A DNA stretch of 64,000 nucleotides from Linanthus parryae. Lineage: Eukaryota > Streptophyta > Magnoliopsida > Ericales > Polemoniaceae. The stretch is from NCBI GenBank assembly GCA_023055425.1, contig JALGPY010000002.1, forward strand, positions 156,251,345-156,315,344, written 5' to 3'. Shown in pieces: positions 1-11,970 of the stretch (position 1 is its first letter; each line of letters opens with the position of its first letter). The notes under the pieces are model-generated. The model saw nothing but the letters and a program-made list of their open reading frames with translations. It made no database searches and was not told where the DNA came from. A program made the position numbers and the translations under genes.

Positions 1-1016
1 AAGGAAGGAGGAGGGTCCTTTATATAGTCCAACAACTCCTTGTTAACTACCTAAAGGACTTATTCTAGTCCTACTAGAATTCAATTTAGTCCCTTCCTTG
101 CAAATTAGTCCCTACTAAGTTTGCAAGGGTTTGCAAAGTGATCCTTCTAATTAATTAATCCAATTAATTAATTTCCAAATCTAGTACAACTCTATATAGC
201 GTGTGACCCCATAGGTTCTATCTAGTTGGTAGCAACTCTTTGCTAACATGGAGCGGTTTCTAGCAAAACATCCATTCTAGCCAACTAATAGAATAGTCAT
301 CTAGACAACCTTGTACAAGCAATTGTCTCATCCCTTTGCCTCCATATCCGGATTGGACACGAGACATACAAGTCACACTCGTATATCCAATCCCTAGTTT
401 CTCGATCCATGGAATAGCCTTATTCGTGCAAATAACATCAATATCCCTTATATTGATTTATTTGAGTCTGGCCAGACATTCTATAAGCACTATCCTCGAG
501 TGGCCTTGGAGATTTGCTCCCGTTATGTGGGAGGGGCAAATCCTCTCTACGTCCACTACGATCTCTAAGCTTGCTTCTCATTGTATCCAGTACACGCCTT
601 TATAACTACCCAGTTACGGTGTAGCGTTTAACGCTACCAAGATCACAATGATCCACAACTAGAATATCTAGTGGCTTCAAGTCTAAGGATGACAATGCCA
701 TTGTACCCGAGAAGCACTTGTGACTCAACATAACGTGTATGTAGCCCTCTCGGTAATGGGTCAATCCAGTGCAACATTCCGTAATGCACACCTATGTGTT
801 GGATCGTGATATCTCCATATCAATCCAACCCCATACTAGTCTATAGATGATTGTCCCAATTAATCATTATACTTGACTAGGGATATTTAAGATAAACAAC
901 ATGATTGTAAATCTAAGGACTTCATTATATTAAATATCCAATAAATAATAAATGAATTTCTAGCCAATTACAAATTCATACTAAACTAGATTGCCTCTAG
1001 GGCATCTATTCCAACA
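1..1016 (-). repeat. Partial LTR of a Ty1/copia element (same family as the 11971-23177 element)
   Basis: This stretch matches the right-hand part of the two LTRs at 11971-13380 and 21763-23177. Shared landmarks are the TATA stretch (minus-strand ctatataaagg near 19-29), the long middle section and the terminal ggcatctattccaaca. Read on the minus strand it starts TGTTGGAATAG, a typical LTR start. The window opens inside the LTR, so a solo LTR and the end of a longer element cannot be told apart. It stops abruptly at 1016, where gypsy coding sequence begins; 1017-1021 (acaag) would be one copy of the target duplication. The small ORFs inside it are not genes. Confidence 0.85.
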
Positions 1017-1017
1017 A

Positions 1018-2433
1018 CAAGCGCTGTAAGAAAAGATTCACCAGCATGCTTGCGGAGAAAGTGAGGTGTCAATCTATCGGAAAGCCCAGAGGTATGGGAT
1101 TCACTGGCCGGACATGTCAACGGCCGCAACATTGATTCCAGGAAACTGCGAGAGTTGCGCACTGATCAAAGACTCTTTATCAATTGCTCTGACTGACGAT
1201 GATGTGGATTGGAGGAAGCCGCTCTTTGACTTTCTCACGCAGGGTATTGTGCCTGAGTCGAGAAAAGAAGCCGAGAAACTAAAGAGAAAAGCAGCACGAT
1301 ATGTGGTGCAAGAAAATCTGCTTTGGCGAAGGGGCCATGAGGGTAACCTCCTGCGATGTCTAGACAGCAAGGAAGCACAAGAGGTGATTGACCTCTCTCA
1401 TCAAGTGGAACATCATGGAGGAGCGAAGTTATGCAGGCAGCTCCTTTCGATCGGTTACTTCTGGCCCACCATGGAAGCAGATTGCCGCACTAAAGTAAGA
1501 CGGTGCCAGGAGTGCCAATTCAAAGGAAATCTAGTGCACGCTCCTGCTGTGGATTTACATGCGTTGGGAACACCGTGGCCGTTCCATACATGGGCTTTGG
1601 ATTTCGTTGGTCCCATTCGACCAACCTCGCACGGGAATCATTTCATTCTCACCGCGACCGAGTTGTTCACCAAGTGGGTAGAAGCAATACAACTAAAGAC
1701 AGCAAATGCGCTAGCCGTGGTCCATTTCATCCAAGAAAGCATCATATGCAGGTTCGGAATTCCAAACACCATTCTCTCGGATAATGGCACCCCCTTTGTC
1801 AATCGCCAGGTGGCTGCAAAGCTAGCGGAGTACAACATAAGGCAGATATGCTCCACCCCATACTACCCGAAGGGGAATGGGCAAGCAGAAGCAACCAACA
1901 AGACGTTATTGAGGATCTTAAGCAAGATGGTGGCGGATGAACACAAGAGATGGGCTGATTCTTTGAACATAGCCTTGTGGGCCTATCGGACCTCTCCAAG
2001 GACGCCCACATGAGTCTCACCATTTCTTTTATGATATGGAGCTGAAGCTGTGGTACCTGCGGAAGTGAATATCAACTCTGCAAGGTTGGCTTTTCATGCA
2101 TTGTATGACAATCAACGCGATCATGACTTGGTCCTGTTAGAAGAGAAGCGGGAGCAAGCTAAAAGGACTAACAAACGATACCAAGAAAGGATTGCTCGCG
2201 CGTACAACAAAACGGTCCAACGGCGAGATTTCGCAGTTGGAGATTTGGTCTTGCGCGCGTCGGACCACTGCATGCGAGAGGCGGCTCATCCAAAATTCGC
2301 AGCCAATTGGGAAGGACCCTTCGAAGTCACATAAGTCTTTGATAGTGGCTACTGCAGCATACAAAGGCTACATGGGACGGCCTCAACCCCGAGCTCAGTC
2401 AACATGCGCTGGATTAAGAAGTATTATCCTTAA
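1018..2433 (+). pseudogene. Ty3/gypsy pol C-terminus: integrase (broken)
   Basis: The frame is open from the copia junction. It carries an H2C2 zinc-binding region (HQVEHH then CQEC), then GYFWPTM, the first catalytic Asp in ALDFVGPI, the second in ILSDNGTPF and the catalytic Glu in GNGQAEATNK. The chromatin/DNA-binding tail ends near WIKKYYP. The enzyme would insert element cDNA into the host genome in the nucleus. Two in-frame stops break it: a TGA at 2011-2013, where the family normally has Gly after PT, and a TAA after GPFEVT near 2332-2334. The motifs resemble Tat/Retand-type integrases. The frame is otherwise continuous, so decay is moderate. Confidence 0.9.
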
Positions 2434-2645
2434 CTCCTCTCATTATATGCGTTAAATTACAACGTCTGTTTTATGCTGTGTATTGCTAAAACTCGTACAT
2501 CTTCTCTCCCATATGAGAGAATTGTAATCTCACCTCTTCCATATAAGAATGTTCGATAATAAAAAAGGATTCTCCCAAATGGGAAGAACTTTATGATTTC
2601 AGCTGTCTTTATTGCTTTGTTTATTTCATTATTTCTCAGTAGCGA

Positions 2646-3180
2646 AAGCCTATCTGCTACGATAGCAGCCTATGCGAATATGATCTTAAGTGATCTTCAA
2701 GCCTATCTGCCGTGATAGCAGCCTATGCGAATACGATCTTAAGTGATCTTTTAAGCCTATCTGCCATGATAGCGGCCCATGTGAGTATGATCTTAAGTGA
2801 TCTTCAAGCCTATCCGCCGTGATAGCAGCCTATGCGAATACGATCTTAAGTGATCTTTCAAGCCTATCCGCCGTGATAGCAGCCTATGCAAAAACGATCC
2901 TAAGTGATCTTTTAAGCCTATCTGCCATGATAGCGGCCCATGCGAGTATGATTTTAAGTGATCTTTTAAGCCTATCTTCCATGATAGCATTACTATGCAA
3001 ATATGATCTTAAGTGATCTCCAAAGCCTATCTGCCAAGATATCAGCCACACTAGAATCCTATCTTAAGCGATTCTCAAACCTATCTGCCAAAATAACAAA
3101 TCTATGCGAATGCGATCTCAAACGATCTAAAAACTCATCTGCTAAGGCAACAGTTCTCATAAATGAGTCTCAACCTGCGA
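2646..3180. repeat. Minisatellite, about ten 53-54 bp units
   Basis: Units begin at 2646, 2699, 2753, 2806, 2860, 2914, 2968, 3023, 3077 and 3131. Each starts near aagcctatctgcc and ends near cttaagtgatctt. The first seven are closely similar and the last three are progressively diverged. Because most units are 54 bp (18 codons), short repetitive ORFs appear on both strands. I regard those as by-products because no unit has coding features. The array lies in the non-coding gap between integrase and the antisense gene. Confidence 0.9.
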
Positions 3181-4500
3181 ATCTACCCGCTGGATAGCAA
3201 ATCGTAGCGATAACAAAATGCGAATCTGAAACTACAAAAAAGCTTGCCAATATGCATGCGAAAATTGCAACAAGAAAAGCAAATCAAACAAGGTGATTTG
3301 TTATTATGAGTCGAAATGACTTACAAATTATCTGTCTAGATAACAGCTTACAAGCGGAAAAGCTCAAGACAGAGCTAATTACATAGCCAACATGGCTTAC
3401 AATGCATCTAAGTAGCAGCCTACTAGCGGAAGTTACACATCGGGGGAATCCTCACTAAAAGAGGATCGACCTACTGGTTCTAACAGAAACTGTGCGATGT
3501 AATGATCTGCGACCAAAGATCTGTAGCAAGTAGGGTGTTCTTATAAAATGAACAGCCCGCCATGTCTACAAGACCTATGCGACGTTATGTTCAAGATCCC
3601 AGGATCTGACAAGGCCTCTGTCTGATCAACACCCCAAGAGATGTGCCTGAGGAACCACCTGTTCCAGCGAAGGACAGGCAAGGAACAACTCCTAGGGCAA
3701 GAGGCTTCTTGTCCACGGAGACGAGCACAATGGCTCGCCACCCCGAGTTCAAGAACGTGGTGGCGAATGATCATCCTCCGGGAAAGCTAGAGGAGAAATC
3801 CGCCGTTCATTACGAATTGGTAGCAAGGTCAGTACGGCGCTGCACCTCGCCGGGAGGCGGCCGGAAACATGACCTGCAAGCATAATAGACGAAGAAACTT
3901 CTTCGAGCAAGCATGAGGTATTATCTGCATCTTATTTATGATAGTTATAAAGATTAATAAGCCTTGTAAAGCGGATCTTGGAAGCTATTTCTATGGCAAA
4001 AAGAACAAACTCAGTTTTCACAACTTGAAACTGCCATGAATCAACGAAAGATAAGCGTTGAAGCCAAAAGTCGTAGGGACTCACGGCAAGCCACATTGTG
4101 GGATGAAGAACCCAAGTAGCAGAAGGCAGGGTTTATATAGACCCTGTTGAGACTCTTCAGTTGCCTAGATGAGTCAGCAAAACTTGGAAAAGGGGGTAAG
4201 AATCAATCACTTACGCCTTGGAAAGAGGTAACAATCAATTACCCTACTAAAGGCTACGACGATTCGGTTGCGTATCCTAAATAATGACGGATGGTCATGA
4301 TACGGATGGACTTCCCAAGGAAAGCGTGCTTATCTAATGAGCAATTAGCGCAAAAATCAAGGCAGAAAATCAATAGCTGACGTCATAAATTGATATGCAC
4401 TGAGATATTCGAGCAAATCCCGGGACGGGCAAAACAGGCATTCAAATTCTTTTTGAAAAAAAAGGGGGGAGAAACCCTAGCAACATTACAGTAATGTTTT
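3181..4500. other. Non-coding interior of the gypsy element
   Basis: No credible gene is visible. A TATA-like tctatataaaccc on the minus strand lies near 4127-4139, and a purine-rich tract aaaaaaaagggggga lies at 4457-4471. The short ORFs near 3541-3885 have no recognisable motif. The right end would hold the 3' untranslated region of the antisense gene that ends at 4532. Confidence 0.5.
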
Positions 4501-4531
4501 AGCATTTTGTTCAACACAAATTTGTTATTGT

Positions 4532-7500
4532 TTAAAACAAGCCTTTCACTAGGGAGTCATCAGGAGTAAACTGGCGTGACAAGTTTGCCACTTGCTCCAC
4601 TTCTTGCTTCAATCGCTCATAGTTGGCGCTCATTTCATGGAAGAGCTTCACAGCCTCTTCAGCCTTCTGCTTTTGGTGCTCCACCTTCTGCTCCTCAGCT
4701 GCGAGGTTATGGAAGCCGCGCGAATCTGGGTGACTCTTTTGATAAGATAACCAATACCCAGCTTGCCTTGGAATTTGGCGTGAAGGTTTTGACACATGCC
4801 GAAAAGCAGCTCCGCGCTCTGAGGAGAGATGGTCGCAGGTGTGGCCGCAGATAGCTGCTCCAAAATCCAGATGGCTCTGGTCAAAAACAGCCTTCTTTCG
4901 AAGGGCCCTATCTCCAGAGATCTCACAAATGATTGAGGATAGGAGAGACGCATCCAAACCAGCCAGTCCACATCAGCTTGCTTCAACCCTAAGCAATGTT
5001 AAACCAAGTTAGATTATCGAACTTGTAAATGAAGAATGCGAGATGCGAACAACAATCAGAACATACCAGTTCCTTCAAGGATCTCGCACAAAGAAGGAAT
5101 GCGCATTGTTGGGGCGGCTGAAGACTATCCTCGCTCCATTGCCCTCCTGTCAGATGCGAGCTCTAACTCCTCATAGTTGGTAGGAAGGGTATAAGCCGCA
5201 CCAGGTGCGATTGCAGCTCCGACCTGCGAACTCCAAAAGTTCCACGCAGGAATAGCCACTGCAGGCTCAATCATCGTCGAAGGCATAGCAGCGGTAGAAG
5301 TTGCAGCTTGATCAGGGATGCCTTCAGGTGCGATAGCATCAGCAGCATCTGCTTCTGTTTCCTTAGCAGCAGCATGGGCATCTTCCTCCATCAACACGGT
5401 GTCAGCTTCGGCATCGTCAGAAACCTCAATGATGTCCTCGAAGGGCTCTCCCGCATACTCAGAAGCTGCGACGGGCTTCTCAGTAAGAGAACATGGCACC
5501 GGGACATAGGATGCAGAAGGTTGACTCCTTTGTTCCAACATGGCTTCATCAGCATTGCCTGCGATACAAGATACGATGATGTGAGGTAACTTGTACTGCA
5601 TAATATTTTATTATCGTATCAATAAGCCAAGAGTTGGCACCTCCACGCGAGGGTGGGATTGCAGCATCTGCATCGTAGGCTAAAGACGCGGAACCATGGC
5701 CTATTAATGTATCTTCATTAAGTATATCTTTAAGCTGAGCATGACCTGGGGCGCAAAGAAACCAGTCATGATTATGTTTGGGTTACTAAGCCTAGTTCAC
5801 AAGTGTTTACCTGAAGGTTCACCGCATTTGCTTACTAGCCAGCGGCGAATGTCAGCTTTCGACAAGCCGTGCTTTAACACACCAACAATCACATCTCGGT
5901 AAGTTACCGCAAGATTAAAAATCTCACCTTCGTTACCACCTGCGATCTCTTCGAAGTCTGCTTGGACTTGCTCTAAGGCGGCCACATCCTCTTCGGGAGT
6001 TTCATCCTCCTCGTCAACTTCAGGAGCTGCCTCTTCTGGAACCGCATTGCCCTCATCGGTTGGACGCACTAAGTCGTCGACATGTTGCTCTTCTAGGATC
6101 CTTTGCTTTACGCGTTCAAGCTCCTCTTCTTCTCGCTTTCTTCTTCTTTCATCAGCCTCCGCAGCTGTTCTCCTGGACTCGGCAAGGATGTCCTCGCTTA
6201 TGGTTTCGTTGGAAACACCAGAATGAGAACCCCTCTTCTGCCTCTTGGCCAGAAGGCCACTGATGGTCTCGTCATCATCATCTGCAAAGGAACAATTTGT
6301 TCAATCAAGATTGCAAAAAGTTAAGATAATGAGAAGAGAAGTACGATTGAGATACCTCCTGACGCTTCCTCTTGTATCTCATCTCTCTCTCTGTCTCAGA
6401 CATCTTCGATTCTTTCCTCTTCTTCATGTCCTCTCGCCTCCCTTCTCTCCTCCTCCTCTTCCTCCTGGTCAAACGGAACAAAGGTCTCCACTGCGAGCTC
6501 TTTCTGCGCTTTGCTTGGCATGCGACCTTTGCCCTTATCCTTGGAAGTAAGGGATCTCGCAGGAGGAGAAGTTGGAGCGCTCCTAGGGGAAGAGATTGTG
6601 ATTCCTCTTTGTCTGGGCCTCTTCGCTCTTGGGGCAGCAGTTTCCGGGGGAGAGGGATCGTTCCTAGGTGGAGACAAGGCTGGAGTGTTCTTTATCGCGA
6701 ATCAGCAAAACCATCGCACATTCTCAATGCGCGTGGCGTAAGGTCTGGCTTTGAACTCTTCCCGATTGTCGCATACCAGGCTCCAGACGCACTTAGGAAA
6801 GTGAGTTCCAAACCACCTCGCAGCCCTGCCGCTATTGCGCTCTTCCTCCGCACCTGGGGGACACCATTTACTGGGCCTAAAAGGATTGGGGGCGTAAGAA
6901 GGCCACCGCTCGAAGACCCACATAGTCAGGAAGGCAATTTTGACATAGGACAGCACGTCGAGACGACCGCGCGAGTCTTTAATTGCAACAACTATTTGAT
7001 CTAATATGTGGTACAGCGTACCCAAGACTAAGGGCCCAAGTGCAACTTTCTGACCGAGGGTCAGTTTCACAGCAAGAGGAAGAACATGATAAAAGACCCC
7101 ATCATGCGGATGGCCATCGATCAAATACCTCGACAACCAAGCGCAGAGGAAAGCACATAGGGTCAAGTTATAACCCTTGCCATTCACATAGTTTTTAGCC
7201 TTCGGGTTCCGCCTCAAAATCTTCTTGGTGATACTACTGTTCGCATAATCGCGAAAGAAGTATTGCACCCACTTGTTCCAGGTATTCTTCGCATATGTGT
7301 CAACCAACTGCCAGTCGGGAAGAAGTTCTGTGGGAGTCCACCGGGTGGAAATTTTCTTCACCTCTGACAAGCACTCCTCCATCTGCTTGTACAAGGCAAT
7401 CTCTGCATCAGTTCTCAAGGGACTCAAAGGATCCACCTCACCCACAGGGGACATATCATACAGCATGTGCACATCTTCAAGAGTGGGGGCAGCCTCGAAC

Positions 7501-7973
7501 TCAGCAAAGTGAAATGTGTGAGTCGGAGGCGAGTAACGCGAGAGAAGGTTTAGAAGCATGGACTGGTCCAGCTTCACGGCAGCACCCTTCATAGCACGAA
7601 CTGCGAAATATATGCCAGCATCGTTTAAAGCAATGGCATGATTGGTCAGTATATGGTCAATCCACTCATCCATGAAGTCCAATTTCTGAACAAACGCTTG
7701 AGTGGAAATCGCAGTGTACGGGAAAAACCCATTTTCGACCCCCAATCGAACTACGTCCTTGGAATCAATCCATTCGAGCATGGCCGCGTTAACTGGAGGG
7801 GTCAACGTTTGCAATTCGTCAGCAGAAACTGGGATTGGCGGGTTCTTCACCTTAACCCTAGCATGGTAAAAGTCTTTGCCACCCAGATAGGGGGCTTTTC
7901 GCCATAAGGTCTGGGGGAGATCAGGTATTTCTTCGACCTCCTTAATGGGTTTGGTTCCTTTTGTCTTTGCCAT
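4532..7973 (-). pseudogene. Antisense four-exon gene in the gypsy element, plant-mobile-domain-like protein (broken)
   Basis: The start ATG is at 7973-7971 (MAKTKG), just after a splice-acceptor-like ttttccgcag. Inferred exons are 7973-6356, 6281-5811, 5558-5067 and 4988-4532. All three introns are GT-AG and phase 1, and the reading frame carries across each junction, giving about 1010 codons. Residues near 150-200 (HTFHFAEFEAAPTLEDVHML) match the core of the plant mobile domain (PMD, aminotransferase-like family). Then come a Pro/Arg/Lys-rich linker, an acidic stretch and a C-terminal heptad-rich helix (QKVEHQKQKAEEAVKL) likely to form a coiled coil. Breaks are TGA at 6704-6702, TGA at 6398-6396, TAG at 5127-5125 and a frameshift in exon 4 near 4690-4720. 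PMD proteins of the MAIN/MAIL type help silence transposons; a role here is unknown. Confidence 0.7.
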
Positions 7974-8727
7974 TCCTGCGGAAAAGCAAGAAAAAAGGGG
8001 GGAGAAATACACATACTTTAGTTTGAATTTCAAGATTCAGTTCAAGGCATACGAGGATTTATTGGAAGAAAGATGAACAGTCCAGTGTCAATTTTGGAGT
8101 TTGAAGTTCAGAATCGTTTGCATTATTGGGAATTTCAGAAACCCTACATTCAAAATCCTTACAATCTGGGGATTAATCAAGGTTGGATTCGAAGAGCAAA
8201 GACTCCTTCATAGTTTTCAGTGGATAATATGTTTCGGAGAGTCATGGGTTTGCAGATCCAACACAGTTCAAAGCATATATCGGTACATTAAACAAAATTG
8301 AACAAGGCCAACCTTGTTTTGGTAAAGCTTGCTTGGATGCGCACAGTTGAAGAAGACGATTGACAAGAGAGAATTTATGATTGATTATCTGAATCTGCTC
8401 TTGAAGGCTTCCGGGTATCACTCACTTTAAGAAAAAGAAGTGATGCTTTGCAACAATGGAGAGTACAGAGTATTTATCCAAAAACAATGAAGGGTTGCGT
8501 CCTTTCAGTAGTCGAATCGCAACCGTCACCGTCGAATCGCGCAATCACAGGACAAGCTGACGTCACGCATAAAAGCCTAAAAGACCAGACGACACGACTC
8601 TAGGGGTTTAGTTCATAATGGAACCCACGGGGGCTGAACTTGCGCGTATTTGAATTGGTGCGTGGCGGCGACGCGTACGTTGGTTCCTGCGCATGGAAGC
8701 CTATCCGGCTATGAGTCTTCACGCGCA
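7974..8727. other. Region upstream of the antisense gene
   Basis: The minus-strand gene would be transcribed from here toward lower coordinates. A splice acceptor directly before its ATG (minus-strand ttttccgcag, 7985-7976) suggests a 5' UTR intron. A TATA-like minus-strand ggataaatactctg lies near 8467-8480. No ORF of interest is present. Confidence 0.4.
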
Positions 8728-8740
8728 GAAAGGGGGCTAA
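8728..8740 (+). other. Polypurine tract before the gypsy 3' LTR
   Basis: The purine-rich gaaagggggctaa is followed directly by TGTAGATAGT, a TG-type LTR start. This is the primer for plus-strand DNA synthesis in LTR retrotransposons and marks the right end of the interior. Confidence 0.6.
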
Positions 8741-9430
8741 TGTAGATAGTGCTTTCTGAACAGACAGATCTTAGCCACGTGGAAATCATCCAGCACACCA
8801 TATTGTGCTCCACACACACTGGATCACCAGCCGCGCTGATCCACGTGGGGGCTGCGAGACAGGGCCCTCGCATACCACTGCACGGGACTTGTAGGGACTT
8901 AGTGGTCTTGAGGCTAGAGTAAGTCCTGTCGCGTGCGAGCCAAGCTCGCGCGCGACCCTTAGTAACTGCTTTTGAGAGATTTATGGCACGAGCTCCATAA
9001 ACCCGGTCAATCCGGTCAAACCCGGTCAACCCCATAACGGTTCCGGTATACGCGGATAACGTGCTGTAACGGTCCCTATATACGCGGACGAACGTGCCGT
9101 TGTGGTTAAGCTAATTAAGCCGCCATTGATGGGCGCATTAACCACACTACAACGGTCACATTCTCCGTTATATATATAGGACGTTAACCCTTCCATACAA
9201 GGAGAACGACCCGAGATACGCGAAAGCTCTGCCAGAATCCTGTCTCTCTCTCACACAGTACTACTGCCTTACTCTCTCCCTACTCACAACCCAGCATTTC
9301 CTGTGCCATTTTCTATTCTCTGCCCTTGGTGTACACAGAGTTCTCTCTGCCGGATTCTCTTGCACACAACTACCAAGCCCTATATTCTCTCAAAACTCCC
9401 CAAAAATTAGAATCTTCATAATTTCTACCA
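8741..9430 (+). repeat. Putative 3' LTR of the gypsy element
   Basis: It starts TGTAGATAG after the polypurine tract. It contains a TATA box (gttatatatatagg, about 9168-9180) followed by a pyrimidine-rich leader-like segment, as expected for U3-R-U5. The right end is uncertain; ttctacca at 9423-9430 is one candidate. No second LTR is available for comparison. Confidence 0.5.
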
Positions 9431-11965
9431 AGTTATGCTAGGAGATCCATATTATGAGGCTAGGAAGCTCAAGAGCAACCTCAATATCATCATTTAACGT
9501 ATAAATTCATCTTGTTGTGGTTTAATTTTCATCTCTTTCATCTAGATTATACATGCATGTCATCAAAAATATGTTTGTTGCAAGATTCATGTAAGAAAAT
9601 ATTATGTATTGTGATGTGTATGTGATTTAGGCATTGTTGTAGTGTACTTTCACATCTTGGTAGGAAATTTCTTACATGCAACAAATTTTGAGCTATGGAA
9701 AATCACAAATCTCATATTTTGAGCCTATTTTCACGAAATCGGGAAAAATATTTAAACATTTCAGAAAATTATGAAAAACTTACAGTTTGTGTATTTATAT
9801 GTTATGTTTTTACAGTAAAAATTTCAGAATCATTGGAGTTATATTCAATTTTTAATCGGCCAAATACCTGTTCTGTTTTAACAAGCTGTCCAACCCCAGA
9901 TCAGTGTGGTTTTTCATGAATTTCATGTACTTATTCTTCTTCAAATCTCACCAAATTTGGATATGTTATTTCCATACATGTTAGCTACCTACTGTAAAAT
10001 TTTCATAATTGTTTGAATTAGTATGAATATTTTATGAGTTTATTTCCAATGCTGCTATCAGCCTCTGTTTTCGTGTCAAAACATATCCGAAATATTATGT
10101 TTAAAAAATTTAGAAAACTTTATAATATTTGATATTACAGTATGTTATGGGTAAACTCTTTAACTATGCGCCGTAACAATTTCAATTCCCGGATTATTAT
10201 TTTGAATTAACTATGAATTTTTGTACTAGCGATAGTTACACTTTGCCTATAAGCATAATTTAGAAGTTTATCAGGTTTATTAGAGCTAGCTTGTATAAGT
10301 TACTTTTTAGCTCAATAGATGTCATATTTCTCTTATGTGCTGCATTATACATTTCATATGCATCTAATAAGACGTTTAAGGCTACACAAGCATATGAATA
10401 TGTGAAAAAGTTAGTTTATTTGCATTAATAAGATTAGTGTCGTTTAGCTAGGTGATTATGTGTTATATTTGAAATGATTTCGTGCTAAGTGATTATATGT
10501 GTGATTCATAGCCTAATTAGCAATCTAGATGACGTTGGAGTAGATGCTCATGAGCTTAAAGTTGGTTGAATTTGGATTAAGAAATATAAAACGAATGGTT
10601 TAAACTCGCAAGGTGAGTTACCCTACCTCCCAATGTTTGTACCTACCCTCAAGTTTCTTACGAATTTATGTATGTTCATGTTGTCCCAACTAGTATGTAT
10701 GTATGCTTTTAACGAGAGTGAAATATTTATGCCCCCATGGATGCTAACAAACAAAATAAACATTTCATTAGATAAAACACGATTTCAGAAAGGCCACGGT
10801 ACCCGAGTGAAACCCCCTGTTGGGTATAGGCAGGCTACAACCCTTTTGCCGGGGCAATATAAGCAGGCATGCATCGGCTCACGGGTCGCCGCGATGGACA
10901 TGTCCCTACGTTATGTTAAGTCACGACGGTTATCACGGGCCAATAAGATAAGACACTAAGAAAACATGTTCAAGTACGTTATGATCTCTACGAGAGACAA
11001 AGAAATTTTCCTACTAGGAACAATGTGATTTTACACGACTCAAGTTATGCTTCACGTTATGCTTTCTTTATGTTACAATTTATGTTTAGGAATGCCATGA
11101 TATTTCAAGTTTCACAAGTATATGTATGTATGATTATGCCTTCTGTTCATGACGCTCCATGGGAAAGTTAGCCCCTTTTTGTTTTAAAAACCTACGGAGG
11201 GGCGTAGATGAACTCACTGAGCTAGTTGAGCTCATCCCTTTAAAATTAACTTTCTTTTCAGGTTATAAGGACACGTAAGAAGCAAGAAGTATCTTGAAGT
11301 TAACTTGTTGTGTTGTCTTGTTGGACGGATGATGTTTATGTGCTTAAACGTTGCAAATATGTTAGGAGACTTAGAGAAAGTGTACAATACATGTTCTTAA
11401 CTTTTTTGTTAGAATGTAAAATTTATGTAATTATGTATACACGACCTTGTATGAGCCCTTGTATGATACTTAGAACATCTCCCGAAGTTTATGCTCTGCT
11501 TACGTTATGAGTCGAGAGGACTAAATGTAAATAATTTCCAAGTTATAACCTTTTATTTTCAATATTTTGATTATGTTTCAAGTCGATATGTTTTTTTTTT
11601 CATGACGATTCCAAGTAATTATTTAGTTACGCTTTCGCAAAAGTTTCAAAAGGAGATTTCAACCATTATTTTTTTAAATTGAATATTTAGCCTCTCGACG
11701 AGTCAAGGCCTCACCGGCATGTCGCGTCCTCCTCCCGTTAACGCAAAGTTTTATTAATCGCTAATCGGGGTCGGCGGGAGGGGGATGTGACGTTAGATGT
11801 ATATATGGTTGGGGGATTGTGATATCATGTCCCACATCAGAGATTTGTGAGATTTGACATATGGTATATGGTAAACCTTGTGGATTACTACTATCACCTT
11901 CAAGTCTTAAGCATTTTTATACGGTGGTACGGGTAAAGAAGTTGTTGGGACAGTAATCCACGGGT
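9431..11965. other. Old gypsy-LTR-like non-coding DNA
   Basis: There is no coding capacity. The segment after 11200 (ggttataaggacacgtaag) and the GC-rich end (ccggcatgtcgcgtcc to gggggatgtgacg, 11730-11790) look like the 3' end of a long chromovirus-type gypsy LTR of the kind seen at 13595-16359. The start of that LTR was not found. The tract 11790-11965 has a tgtcccacatc motif common near plant LTR ends. Assignment is by general resemblance only. Confidence 0.35.
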
Positions 11966-11970
11966 GTTAC

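Larger units (their letters stand above)
1017..9430 (+). mobile_element. Ty3/gypsy retrotransposon, Tat-like lineage, 3' half
   Basis: In order it contains the end of pol (integrase), a long non-coding stretch with a 54-bp minisatellite, a minus-strand multi-exon gene relic, a polypurine tract and an LTR-like end with a TATA box. The 5' LTR, gag, protease and reverse transcriptase lie to the left of the window or were separated by the copia insertion at 1016. The integrase motifs, and an extra antisense gene between pol and the 3' LTR, both fit the Tat group, where additional ORFs in this position are known. The right boundary is approximate because the matching 5' LTR is not in view. Confidence 0.75.

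Noticed and set aside
2793..3016. Repetitive 65-codon ORFs on both strands
   Set aside because: Direct by-product of a 54-bp minisatellite; both strands are open only because 54 is divisible by three.
2646..3180. CRISPR-like array of regular repeats
   Set aside because: Units are contiguous with no unique spacers, and this is plant nuclear DNA.
3643..3885. 80-codon ORF as gypsy accessory protein
   Set aside because: No motif, no matching frame in neighbours, and on the opposite strand to the antisense gene.
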